NCBI RefSeq assembly: GCF_024539815.1
Contig: NZ_JAHHIU010000005.1
Coordinates: 1 to 58,252 of the forward strand
DNA: 58,252 nt
Origin: Streptomyces hayashii
GTDB lineage: Bacteria; Actinomycetota; Actinomycetes; Streptomycetales; Streptomycetaceae
Reading direction: 5' to 3'
A program made the translations under genes and the position numbers. Every line of letters begins with the position of its first letter. The stretch's first letter is position 1. The notes beneath the pieces were generated by a model. The model was not told the origin of the DNA, did no database searches, and worked only from the letters and a program-made list of their open reading frames with translations. Below, piece after piece: positions 7,796 to 15,802 of the stretch.

Positions 7796-8395
7796 ATGGC
7801 GCAAGCACGGGTGAGGGCCCGCTCCGCGCGCGGGGAGTCGGTGTTCGGCGAGCGCTTCGCGGTCTTCGCCGAATGTCTGCTCACCGGCGTGTGGATCGCG
7901 GTGGCGTGCCTCGGGGTCGTCACCTATCCGGCGGCCTTCGCCGCCGGCGCACGGCACCTGCGGCGTCGTGCGGCCCATCAGGACGGCGGTCTGCGGGACT
8001 TCGCCGTGGACTTCCGCGCGGCCGTGCGCGGGGGTTGGGCCGTCGGGCTGGCCGGCTGGGCGGCGGCCGCCGCCGTCTGGGTGGACGTCCTGGCCTCGCG
8101 GGCCGGGCTTCCCGGCGGTCCGCTGGCCGGGGCCGTGGGCGTCTTCGCGCTGATCGGGCTCGCCGTGGCCGTGCTGCGGGCTGCGGCCGTCTGGACGCCG
8201 GGCTCGCGCTGGCGGGTGCTGCTCGCGGACGCCGGGCGGCGCACCGTGCGCGATCCCGCCGGGTCCTTCCTGATCGTCTGCGGGCCGGTCGTCGTCGTCC
8301 TGTCCGCCTGGTTCCTCCCGCCGCTGGCGGTCCCCGTCCTCGGGGCCGCCGTCGCGGCGGCGGTCGCCGTCGAGGTGCGGTACCGGCACCGCTGA
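7796..8395 (+). CDS. YesL-like (DUF624) membrane protein
   Basis: A 199-residue integral membrane protein with four or five hydrophobic segments. The region GVWIAVACLGVVTYPA near the N-terminus resembles the DUF624/YesL family. In Bacillus subtilis yesL opens the operon for rhamnogalacturonan use, next to an ABC importer and yetA; here the same partners occur together, which strengthens the family call. It has no known enzymatic residues. Role in sugar uptake or envelope is inferred from context only. It begins ten bases after the permease and is followed by a 106-base gap before the YetA-like gene. Confidence 0.72.
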   Translation: MAQARVRARSARGESVFGERFAVFAECLLTGVWIAVACLGVVTYPAAFAAGARHLRRRAAHQDGGLRDFAVDFRAAVRGGWAVGLAGWAAAAAVWVDVLASRAGLPGGPLAGAVGVFALIGLAVAVLRAAAVWTPGSRWRVLLADAGRRTVRDPAGSFLIVCGPVVVVLSAWFLPPLAVPVLGAAVAAAVAVEVRYRHR

Positions 8396-8501
8396 CGGCG
8401 GCGCCCTCGTCCAGGGCCGACGCCTCGGGCGTCGCGCCTCTACCTGTCATGCCCCTGACCATCCCGCTGCGCATGCCGCACGGAAAGGAAGGCTGCATCT
8501 C

Positions 8502-11237
8502 ATGTCTCCCATCCCCCGCAGGTCCCTGCTCAAGGCGGCGGCCGTCGCCGGCGCCGCCGCGCAGTTCAGCTGGGCCCTAGGAGCCAAGGACGCCGACGCG
8601 GCGCCGAGAGCCGCGGCGGCGGACGCCGACCCCGTCGTCCTGGACTGGCTGGAGGACGGCGGTCTCGGGGCCGCCCCCGGCTCCACACTGGGCGTGCCCT
8701 GGCCCATGGGCGCCTTCAAGGAGGACCAGACCTTCGCGCTGACCGACGCCGACGGCAAGGACGTCCCCGTACAGTCCTGGCCCATCGCCTACTGGCCCGA
8801 CGGCTCCCTGAAGTGGACCGCCCACGCCGTGAGTTCGGGCGCGGGAAAGCTCACCCTCGCCGCCGGCGCCCCGGCCGCCCCCGCCCGGAAGGTCACCGTC
8901 GACAAGCGCGGCGGCACCATCGACGTCTCGACGGGCGTCATCACGGCGAAGATCGGCAAGTCGGGCTCCACGATCGTCAAGTCCGTCACCCGCGGCTCCA
9001 CCGAGATCGCCAGGAACGGCCGGCTGGTGCTGATCCGCCAGCCCGAGATCGAGGACGAGGACCAGGGCGCCGTCAGGACCGAGCGCTTCGACGGGGTCGT
9101 CGACACCGTCACCGTGGAGCAGTCGGGCCCGGTCCGCGCGGTCGTCCGCATCGACGGCAAGCACCGCAAGGGCAGCCGCAGCTGGCTGCCGTTCTCCATC
9201 CGCCTCTACTTCTACGCGGGCGCCGACTCGTTCCGCATGGTCCACACCATCACCTTCGACGGGAAGCAGGAGCCCGGCAAGGCGAGCGGTGACTTCATCC
9301 GGGGGCTGGGCGTCCGCTTCACCGTCCCGATGCGCGACGAGTCCTACGACCGGCACATCCGCATCGGCGGCGAAGGCTCGGGTCTGCTGCGCGAGGCCGT
9401 CAAGGGCATCACCGGCCTGCGCCGCGATCCGGGCGCCGCGGTCCAGGCGGCCCAGTACGAGGGCCGGAAGCTGCCCGACCCGTCCACCTGGGACCAGCGG
9501 GTGACCACCCGTCTCCAGTACATCCCCGAGTGGGGGGACTACACCCTCTCCCAGCTCTCCGCCGACGGCTTCACCCTGCGCAAGCGCACCAAGAAGGGCC
9601 ATGGCTGGATCGGCGCCGGCGGCGGAAAGCGCGCCTCCGGCTTCGGCTACGTCGGCGGGGTCAGCGGCGGCTTCTCCTTCGGCCTCAGGGACTTCTGGGA
9701 GAAGCACCCCGCCCAGCTCGACGTCCGCGAGGCGCACACCGACGAGGCCGAGGTCACCCTCTGGCTCTGGTCGCCCGAGGCGCAGCCCATGGACCTGCGC
9801 TTCTACCACGACGGCATGGGCCAGGACACCTACCCCGAGCAGCTCGAAGGCCTCAACATCACCTACGAGGACTACGAGCCCGGCTTCGGCACCCCCTACG
9901 GGATCGCCCGTACCTCCGAGCTGATGTTCTGGGCCAACGAGTCGACGCCGTCCCCCGAGAAGCTGGCCGAACAGGTCGCGGCCGTACGGTTGCTGCCGCA
10001 GCTCGCCGCCCCGCCCAGGCAGCTCATCAAGGCCAAGGTGTTCGGCCCGGGCCTCTACTCCGAGCCCGACCGCTCCACCCCCGCCAAGGCGAAGATCGAG
10101 GACCACCTCGACTTCCTCTTCACCTACTACAAGGACCAGGTGGAACAGCGCCGCTGGTACGGCTTCTGGGACTACGGCGACATCATGCACACCTACGACG
10201 CCGTCCGGCACCAGTGGCGGTACGACATCGGCGGCTACGCGTGGGACAACTCCGAGCTGTCGCCGGACATCTGGCTCTGGATGGCGTACCTGCGATCCGG
10301 CCGAGCCGACATCTTCCGCTTCGCCGAGTCGATGACCCGGCACACCGGGGAGGTCGACGTCTACCACCTCGGTCAGTGGGCGGGCCTGGGCACCCGGCAC
10401 GGCGTCCAGCACTACGCCGACAGCGCCAAGCAGCAGCGCATCGCCAACACCACCTACCGCCGCTACTACTACTTCCTCACCGCCGACGAGCGCGTCGGTG
10501 ACCTGATGCACGCCAACGTCGACTCCGACGAGACGTTCCTCGCCCTGGACCCGCTGCGCAAGGTCCGCACCGAGCCCTACACGCCCGACCGGCACGCCCT
10601 GTCCATCGGCTTCGGCACCGACTGGAGCGGGCTGGTGTCGGCCTGGCTCACCGAGTGGGAACGCAAGGGCCCCAAGTGGGAGAAGGCCAAGGCGCGCGTG
10701 CTGTCCACGATGGAGACGATCGCCGCCCAGCCCAACGGCTTCGTCCAGGGCAGCGGCCTGTACGACCTGGACACCGGCAGGTTCGCCGTCGCCGCCGCCC
10801 CGGTGGTCAGCGTCTCCCACCTGTCGGCGGTCTTCGGCCTGAACGAACTGTGCGCCGAACTGATCCACCTGGTCGACATGCCGAAGTTCGACGAGGCCTA
10901 CTTCGACTACTGCCGCTACTTCAACGCCACCAAGGCCGAACAGGCGGCGCGCTACGGGTCCAACTTCGGCAGTCTGCTGCTGTTCCAGGGCCACTCGCGC
11001 CTCGACGCCTACGCCGCCGTCCAGACCGGCGACGCGGCGCTCGCCAAGCGGGCGTGGGCGAAGTTCTACAGCTCCGACGGCTACACCGAGTCCTCGCCGT
11101 GGAAGACGGAGCCGCTCAGCGGCCCCGCCACCCTGGTCGCGGGAAGCGAGGCCGCCTGGGTCGCCAGCAACGACACCGCGCTCTACGGCCTCGCCGCCAT
11201 CGAGAACCTGGCGCTGCTCGGCGACAAGATGCCGTGA
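8502..11237 (+). CDS. Tat-exported YetA/PcRGLX-like putative polysaccharide-degrading protein
   Basis: A 911-residue secreted protein. The N-terminus has a twin-arginine signal (PRRSLLKAAAVAGAAA, then ADA-AP), so the folded enzyme is probably exported by Tat. The rest resembles the YetA / PcRGLX group: an N-terminal RIFT-barrel region (about 45-330), a beta-rich middle and an alpha/alpha-barrel-like C-terminal half rich in aromatic clusters (WYGFWDYGD, YAWDNSE, YYYFLT). PcRGLX is an exo-rhamnogalacturonan lyase (PL26), so a lyase acting on a rhamnogalacturonan-like chain is the best guess; the true substrate and catalytic residues are not established here. It ends the sugar operon, seven bases from a convergent gene. 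Confidence 0.8.
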   Translation: MSPIPRRSLLKAAAVAGAAAQFSWALGAKDADAAPRAAAADADPVVLDWLEDGGLGAAPGSTLGVPWPMGAFKEDQTFALTDADGKDVPVQSWPIAYWPDGSLKWTAHAVSSGAGKLTLAAGAPAAPARKVTVDKRGGTIDVSTGVITAKIGKSGSTIVKSVTRGSTEIARNGRLVLIRQPEIEDEDQGAVRTERFDGVVDTVTVEQSGPVRAVVRIDGKHRKGSRSWLPFSIRLYFYAGADSFRMVHTITFDGKQEPGKASGDFIRGLGVRFTVPMRDESYDRHIRIGGEGSGLLREAVKGITGLRRDPGAAVQAAQYEGRKLPDPSTWDQRVTTRLQYIPEWGDYTLSQLSADGFTLRKRTKKGHGWIGAGGGKRASGFGYVGGVSGGFSFGLRDFWEKHPAQLDVREAHTDEAEVTLWLWSPEAQPMDLRFYHDGMGQDTYPEQLEGLNITYEDYEPGFGTPYGIARTSELMFWANESTPSPEKLAEQVAAVRLLPQLAAPPRQLIKAKVFGPGLYSEPDRSTPAKAKIEDHLDFLFTYYKDQVEQRRWYGFWDYGDIMHTYDAVRHQWRYDIGGYAWDNSELSPDIWLWMAYLRSGRADIFRFAESMTRHTGEVDVYHLGQWAGLGTRHGVQHYADSAKQQRIANTTYRRYYYFLTADERVGDLMHANVDSDETFLALDPLRKVRTEPYTPDRHALSIGFGTDWSGLVSAWLTEWERKGPKWEKAKARVLSTMETIAAQPNGFVQGSGLYDLDTGRFAVAAAPVVSVSHLSAVFGLNELCAELIHLVDMPKFDEAYFDYCRYFNATKAEQAARYGSNFGSLLLFQGHSRLDAYAAVQTGDAALAKRAWAKFYSSDGYTESSPWKTEPLSGPATLVAGSEAAWVASNDTALYGLAAIENLALLGDKMP

Positions 11238-11244
11238 CGCGCGG

Positions 11245-13614
11245 CTAGTTCATCCTCCCCAGGACGTCCCGCACCCGTCGGACATCCCGCAGCCGCTGCT
11301 CGTACGTCGCCCCGAGTGCGAGCAGCAGCAGTCCGGCGAGGGCGAGCGGCGCCCAGCGCGGGAGCGCGTCGGTCGCCTGGACCGCATAAGGGGCGAGTTC
11401 GTGCAGCGCGTCCAGGGCGAGAACCGAGCCGCCCAGCACGAGCGGGGCCTGGAGACGGCGCCGGGACCCCAGCAGGGTCAGCAGCAGCGCGGACGCGCCG
11501 AGCAGCAGGGGGCGGGTCCACACCGGGTCGCCCCAGGCGACGGCGAGGCTCGGCAGCAGCGTGGCCGTCAGACCGGGACCGTACGCGGTCCAGGACGAGG
11601 CCGCCGGGTCCCGGCGCCGGCGCAGAACCCCGACGACCAGCGCCGGGACCGTCACCGGGAGGGTGTACGCCTCCACGAGCCCCACCTGCCAGCACGTCAG
11701 GCGCACCCAGGAGGCCAGCACGAACAGGGCGACGGCCGCGTACCCGACGCGACGCCGGTCCGGGCGTACGGCCGTGCCCGCGGCGATCACCGCGCACAGG
11801 GCCAGCACCAGGGCGAGCAGCGGCGGGTCGAGCACCGCGAGACCGACCGCCAGCAGGCCCGCCCCGGCGCCGACGGCCTCCACCACGACGGTCGTCACCC
11901 GGTCGCCGATCCGCGCCGCGACCAGCGCCGCGACCACCGGCACCACGAGCACCAGCAGGGCGATGTGCTCCGCCCGCCAGCCGGCCGCGGCGCCCGCGGA
12001 CACGGCCAGGGCCGTGGCGCAGCCCAGGGACGCGCCGGCGGACACGGCCGCCGCCCGCCCGCGCCACGCGGCCCCCGCGAACATCGCGGTCAGCACCGCG
12101 AGAACGGTCAGCGTCGCGGTCTCCGTGGCCAGGGAGAGGAAGGCGAGACCGAGCGAGACCAGCAGGGCGAGCGCGGTGGTCGTCCGCGTCGCCGGTGCCA
12201 GCAGCGCCGCGGCCGTGGCTCCCAGCACGAACAGAGCGACGACGTAGGGGAGTTCCAGTGCGGCGGGCGTGACGACCGCCGCGGCGCACAGCAGCGTCAG
12301 CGCGGCGGTCCGCGCCTGCGGACGCCACTCGCCGTCCCGCACCGCCGTCGCGAGGACCGCCGCGACGGCGGCGAGGATCAGGGGGGCCGTGACGGCGTAC
12401 GGCGGCCAGAACGCGGCGACCGTCACCGCGGCACGGGCGTCGGCCGGAGTCCCGGACCAGATGTGCCCGAGCCGGGCCGCGGGGCCCAGCAGCGTGACGA
12501 CGACGGCCGGCAGCGCCCACAGCACCGCCCCCGCCTGGACGAGACCGGAGGCCCAGGCGACGCCCCGGCGCACCGCCTCCGGACCTCCGACGAAGGCCGA
12601 CAGCGCGATCCCGCACGCGAGATACCCGGGCACGGTCCAGTCGCCGGGCGTCGACGCCCGCAGGACTCCGCCCAGGGCGGCGACCGCGCACAGCGCGCCG
12701 GCCAGCGCCCCGCCCGTCGCGAAACCGGGATGCGGGGCGAACCGGGCCACGCCCAGGGCGATCGCCGCCGCGAGGACGAGGAGCGCCGCCGCACGGACCG
12801 CCCCCGCCGGACCGGTCGCCGCCAGCGACAGTCCGGCGGCCGCCAGGACGCCCCAGCCGCCGGTGGCGAACGCGCACACCGCCGCGACCGTGCGCACCGG
12901 CCGCTGGGCGACCCGCAGCGCGAGCGCCGCGTCGGACGCGGCCGTCAGCAGCACCGCGGCCGTGACGGTGTGCGCCCCGCCCCCGGCCGCGACTGCCCAG
13001 AGCGGCAGCACGAGTTGGGCGGCCGCCAGGGCGGCCGGGCGGGGCAGCCGGAGTGCGGCCGTGCCCGGCAGCGCGACGAGCGCCGTGCCGTACGCCGCCC
13101 AGAGCCCCGCCAGCACGGTCGAGGCGCCCGCCGCGTACACCGTGCCGTCCGCCGCGGTGAAGGCCACCTCGTGCAGGGCGTAGGCGTCCAGCGCCGTCAG
13201 CGCGAGACCGAGACCCGCGACCGACTCGGCCGTCGACCGCAACCCCCGCCGCAGAAGAGCCACGGGCGCGCCGAGTACCGCGAGCGTGACCGCGCCGAGC
13301 ACCGCACTGCGCCCGGCGATCCCGAGGTGGCCCCAGCTGACCAGCGTGAAGACCATCGCCGCGACGGTGAGCAGGATCCCCCCGAGCAGGAGGAGAACGT
13401 TCTGCACGCCGGGCGCGGTGGCCTCCGGGCGGTGAGCCGGGACCGCGGGCGCGGACCGGCTCGGCCATCCCGGCGCGACCGGCGGCGCCGACTGCTGGAG
13501 CGCGGTGACCAGCCAGGCGCGGCGGGCCAGCAAGTGGGCCCGGCGGGCGTCCAGTTGTCGCAGCTCGGTGTCGAGGAGCCGCAGCTCCTCGGCCGGAGGC
13601 GGGAAATACGTCAT
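11245..13614 (-). CDS. Large polytopic membrane protein of unknown function
   Basis: A 789-residue protein. Residues 8-36 form an amphipathic, probably coiled-coil helix (LRLLDTELRQLDARRAHLL), followed by a Pro-rich linker and then more than twenty hydrophobic segments (about residue 70 to 770) rich in Ala, Val and Leu. The C-terminus (YEQRLRDVRRVRDVLGRMN) is basic and cytoplasmic-looking. No catalytic motif was seen. The start is placed at ATG 13614; an upstream in-frame ATG adds 12 less typical residues, and neither has a strong ribosome-binding site. I recognise it only as a Streptomyces-type integral membrane protein, possibly a transporter or envelope scaffold. Confidence 0.82.
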   Translation of the reverse strand: MTYFPPPAEELRLLDTELRQLDARRAHLLARRAWLVTALQQSAPPVAPGWPSRSAPAVPAHRPEATAPGVQNVLLLLGGILLTVAAMVFTLVSWGHLGIAGRSAVLGAVTLAVLGAPVALLRRGLRSTAESVAGLGLALTALDAYALHEVAFTAADGTVYAAGASTVLAGLWAAYGTALVALPGTAALRLPRPAALAAAQLVLPLWAVAAGGGAHTVTAAVLLTAASDAALALRVAQRPVRTVAAVCAFATGGWGVLAAAGLSLAATGPAGAVRAAALLVLAAAIALGVARFAPHPGFATGGALAGALCAVAALGGVLRASTPGDWTVPGYLACGIALSAFVGGPEAVRRGVAWASGLVQAGAVLWALPAVVVTLLGPAARLGHIWSGTPADARAAVTVAAFWPPYAVTAPLILAAVAAVLATAVRDGEWRPQARTAALTLLCAAAVVTPAALELPYVVALFVLGATAAALLAPATRTTTALALLVSLGLAFLSLATETATLTVLAVLTAMFAGAAWRGRAAAVSAGASLGCATALAVSAGAAAGWRAEHIALLVLVVPVVAALVAARIGDRVTTVVVEAVGAGAGLLAVGLAVLDPPLLALVLALCAVIAAGTAVRPDRRRVGYAAVALFVLASWVRLTCWQVGLVEAYTLPVTVPALVVGVLRRRRDPAASSWTAYGPGLTATLLPSLAVAWGDPVWTRPLLLGASALLLTLLGSRRRLQAPLVLGGSVLALDALHELAPYAVQATDALPRWAPLALAGLLLLALGATYEQRLRDVRRVRDVLGRMN

Positions 13615-13714
13615 GCCTCGGAGTGTGGTGCGCGTCACGGCCGCCGGCATGAGCGCACGTACTCAGAACGTACTCATCCGCACTGGTCGGGCCGTGCGCG
13701 GGCACACTCTGCCC

Positions 13715-14161
13715 ATGGACTGGACCCATTACCGCTTCCACAGCCGCTGGGCCCTGCCCGCGCCGCCCGACCGCGTCCACGAGGCGCTGGGCCGGCCCGA
13801 GGACTACCCGCGCTGGTGGCCCCAGGTACGCGAGGTGAGTCGCGTCGACGACACGACCGGCGTCGTGCGCGTCCGCTCCGCTCTTCCGTACGACCTGACC
13901 TTCACCGTGCGCGCGGTGCGCGACGATCCGGCGGCCGGGATCCTGGAGGTCGCCCTGTCGGGCGACATCGACGGCTGGGCGCGCTGGACGGTCACCGCCG
14001 ACGGCTCCGGCGCCGTCGCCCGCTACGACCAGGCGGTCCGCGTGGACAAGCCGTTGCTGAGAAGGCTCGCGGTGCCGGGACGGCCGCTGTTCCGCCTGAA
14101 CCACCGGCTGATGATGCGTGCGGGACGGCGCGGTCTGGCGGCGTACCTGGAAGCGGTTTGA
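13715..14161 (+). CDS. SRPBCC / polyketide cyclase-dehydrase-like protein
   Basis: A 148-residue protein with the START/SRPBCC fold pattern: an N-terminal strand (YRFHSRWALPAPPDRVHEAL), a short helix, the PEDYPRWWPQV turn typical of the family, a run of beta strands and a long C-terminal helix. Such proteins form a hydrophobic pocket for lipids, polyketides or cofactors; the ligand here is unknown. It is divergent from the large membrane protein and its stop overlaps the promoter of the second tRNA-Val gene. Confidence 0.82.
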   Translation: MDWTHYRFHSRWALPAPPDRVHEALGRPEDYPRWWPQVREVSRVDDTTGVVRVRSALPYDLTFTVRAVRDDPAAGILEVALSGDIDGWARWTVTADGSGAVARYDQAVRVDKPLLRRLAVPGRPLFRLNHRLMMRAGRRGLAAYLEAV

Positions 14162-14187
14162 AGGAAGCGTCCGGGGACCTGTATGGT
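14158..14187 (+). promoter_or_regulatory. Promoter of tRNA-Val copy 2
   Basis: TTGAAG (14158-14163), an 18-base spacer and TATGGT (14182-14187) form a good vegetative promoter with transcription expected to begin about seven bases before the tRNA. The -35 overlaps the stop codon of the SRPBCC gene. Confidence 0.6.
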
Positions 14188-14200
14188 TCAGTGCGTTCCC

Positions 14201-14272
14201 GGGCGATTAGCTCAGTGGGAGAGCGCTTCGTTCACACCGAAGAGGTCACTGGTTCGAACCCAGTATCGCCCA
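14201..14272 (+). tRNA. tRNA-Val, anticodon CAC (copy 2)
   Basis: Identical over its 72 bases to the copy at 3273: same acceptor, D, anticodon (TTCACAC loop, CAC), variable and T arms, CCA not encoded. The flanking sequence differs, including a different promoter and terminator, so this is an old duplication or a gene-converted pair rather than a recent large duplication. Confidence 0.98.
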
Positions 14273-14281
14273 CCGGGAAAG

Positions 14282-14311
14282 GCCGGTCCGCGTCGAGCGG
14301 ACCGGCATTTT
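14282..14311 (+). terminator. Rho-independent terminator of tRNA-Val copy 2
   Basis: Arms GCCGGTCCGC / GCGGACCGGC with loop GTCGA, followed by ATTTT. It also faces the end of the convergent exonuclease gene. Confidence 0.85.
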
Positions 14312-14341
14312 CATGCCCGCAGGGCAGGCGTCCCGCGGGTT

Positions 14342-15067
14342 CTAGGCCGCCGCCGGCAGCTCCGGCCGCAGGGGCCACGAGGTGTCCACCGTCTCCGGCG
14401 TGCCGCTGCGGGCGAACCACGCCTGGAGCCCCCGCGCCTGCGCCGCGTGCCAGGTCGTCTGCAGGGTGTGCAGCTCGGCGGGCGACAGCCGCTCCAGCCG
14501 GGTCGCGAACCGTCGGCCCAGCGCCCTGACGACCTCCAGCGCGGCCAGCGCGTCCGCCGCCGCGTCGTGCGCCTCCGCCAGCGTCACCTCGTAGTGCGCG
14601 CACAGGTCGGTGAGCGTGCGCCGCCCCTTGCGGTAGCGGTCCAGGTGCTTGTCCAGGACCCGCGGGTCCAGTACCCGCAGCGGTGTCGCGTCCAGCCAGT
14701 CGCCCAGCGACGAGGCGCGGTGCCTGCGCAGCTCACGGTCGAGCAGCGTCAGGTCGAACGGCGCGTTCATGACCACCAACGGCCGTCCGGCCGCCGCCTG
14801 TTCGGCGAGCAGCTCGGCTATCTCGAACATCACCGGCGACGGCCAGCGGCCGTTGCGCTGCAGGTGGTCGTCGGTCAGCCCGTGCACCTCCGTCGCCCCG
14901 GCGGGCACCGGGACGCCCGGGTTCACCAGCCACCGGCTCACCCGCGGCCGCGCACCCGGCGCGTCCTGGACGACGAGGGCGGCCGACACGATCCGGTCGG
15001 TCTCCACGTCGACGCCCGTCGTCTCCGTGTCAAATGCGGCCAAAGGGCCCTCGTACCAGTACGCCAT
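14342..15067 (-). CDS. DEDDh-family 3'-5' exonuclease (DNA polymerase III epsilon-like)
   Basis: A 241-residue protein with all three exonuclease motifs: Exo I FDTETTG (D13, E15), Exo II NAPFDLTLLDRE (D105) and Exo III with H167 and D172 (H-x4-D), so the two-metal DEDDh site is complete. Proteins of this size act on DNA or RNA 3' ends either as a proofreading-like subunit or as independent nucleases. The ATG at 15067 has GAGGGG about 11 bases upstream. It is convergent with the tRNA-Val terminator and divergent from the DUF4365 gene; no polymerase partner lies nearby. Confidence 0.93.
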   Translation of the reverse strand: MAYWYEGPLAAFDTETTGVDVETDRIVSAALVVQDAPGARPRVSRWLVNPGVPVPAGATEVHGLTDDHLQRNGRWPSPVMFEIAELLAEQAAAGRPLVVMNAPFDLTLLDRELRRHRASSLGDWLDATPLRVLDPRVLDKHLDRYRKGRRTLTDLCAHYEVTLAEAHDAAADALAALEVVRALGRRFATRLERLSPAELHTLQTTWHAAQARGLQAWFARSGTPETVDTSWPLRPELPAAA

Positions 15068-15235
15068 ACCTACTCAACCCCTCGTTCACCCACGGCAGCT
15101 GACGCACCGTCTTCTGCCTGTTTGGTGATACCCGGGCTGTTTGCGCCGTACGCCGGAAGGACACAACACGAGTACGGGTCTTTGCAGTTCAGCGGCCCGT
15201 CACGGGGATCGGTTCTGGTGGGAAGGCTGTCGGCC

Positions 15236-15802
15236 ATGGCGATTGCGCAGCCCGAGCGGGGCGGGCTGCTGCCTGAACGCGCGGACGTTCACCGCGGCAC
15301 ACTCGCCACCACCGCCTGCATGGAGACACTGCAGGTGGGCTATCTGCACGCCGTCGCGGCGGCCGCGGGCTGCTCGCTGTCCCAGCCGTTCCCGGACAAC
15401 GGCATCGACTGGCACGTCAGCCACAGCGCACCCGGACACACCGTCGACGACGAGGTCACCATCAAGGTGCAGCTCAAGGCGACCTACCAGGTGCGCCCCG
15501 ACCCGCCGGGCCGCTTCTTCTCCTTCACCCTCGACAACGCCCATCTGCGCAAGCTCGCCCGCACCCCGGTGTCGGTGCACAAGATCCTCGTCGTGATGAT
15601 CGTCCCCCGGTCGCAGGACCAGTGGCTTCGGGCCGGTCACGACCGCCTCGACCTGCGGCACTGCTGCTACTGGGTCAATCTCGCCGGCCACCCGATCACC
15701 GGCCGGACCCGGACCACCGTGCGGATACCCACCGCACGCATCTTCGACGACCGGGCGCTGTGCGAGATCATGACGCGGGCCGGGACGGGAGGCAGACCAT
15801 GA
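15236..15802 (+). CDS. DUF4365 domain protein, putative PD-(D/E)XK-like nuclease
   Basis: A 188-residue protein. An N-terminal helix (residues 20-45) leads to a strand-rich core in which DNGIDWHV (D58) is followed by TIKVQLKAT (Q79-x-K81). The spacing D...QxK matches the variant catalytic signature of PD-(D/E)XK-like DUF4365 proteins, but activity is inferred. The ATG at 15236 has GGAAGG about ten bases upstream. Its stop overlaps the start of the next gene (ATGA), so the two proteins are made together. It is divergent from a DEDDh exonuclease. Possible roles are DNA or RNA processing or defence; nothing here proves either. Confidence 0.78.
   Translation: MAIAQPERGGLLPERADVHRGTLATTACMETLQVGYLHAVAAAAGCSLSQPFPDNGIDWHVSHSAPGHTVDDEVTIKVQLKATYQVRPDPPGRFFSFTLDNAHLRKLARTPVSVHKILVVMIVPRSQDQWLRAGHDRLDLRHCCYWVNLAGHPITGRTRTTVRIPTARIFDDRALCEIMTRAGTGGRP

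Noticed and set aside
8577..10994. An 805-codon minus-strand frame across the YetA-like gene
   Set aside because: Shadow of the plus-strand gene; composition is repetitive LGV/DEA-type and there is no start signal.
11183..14529. Two frames of about 1000 codons covering the large membrane protein region on either strand
   Set aside because: Both cross tRNA-Val and/or known genes and are Arg/Gly/Gln-rich shadows; only the 789-residue frame has a membrane-protein composition.
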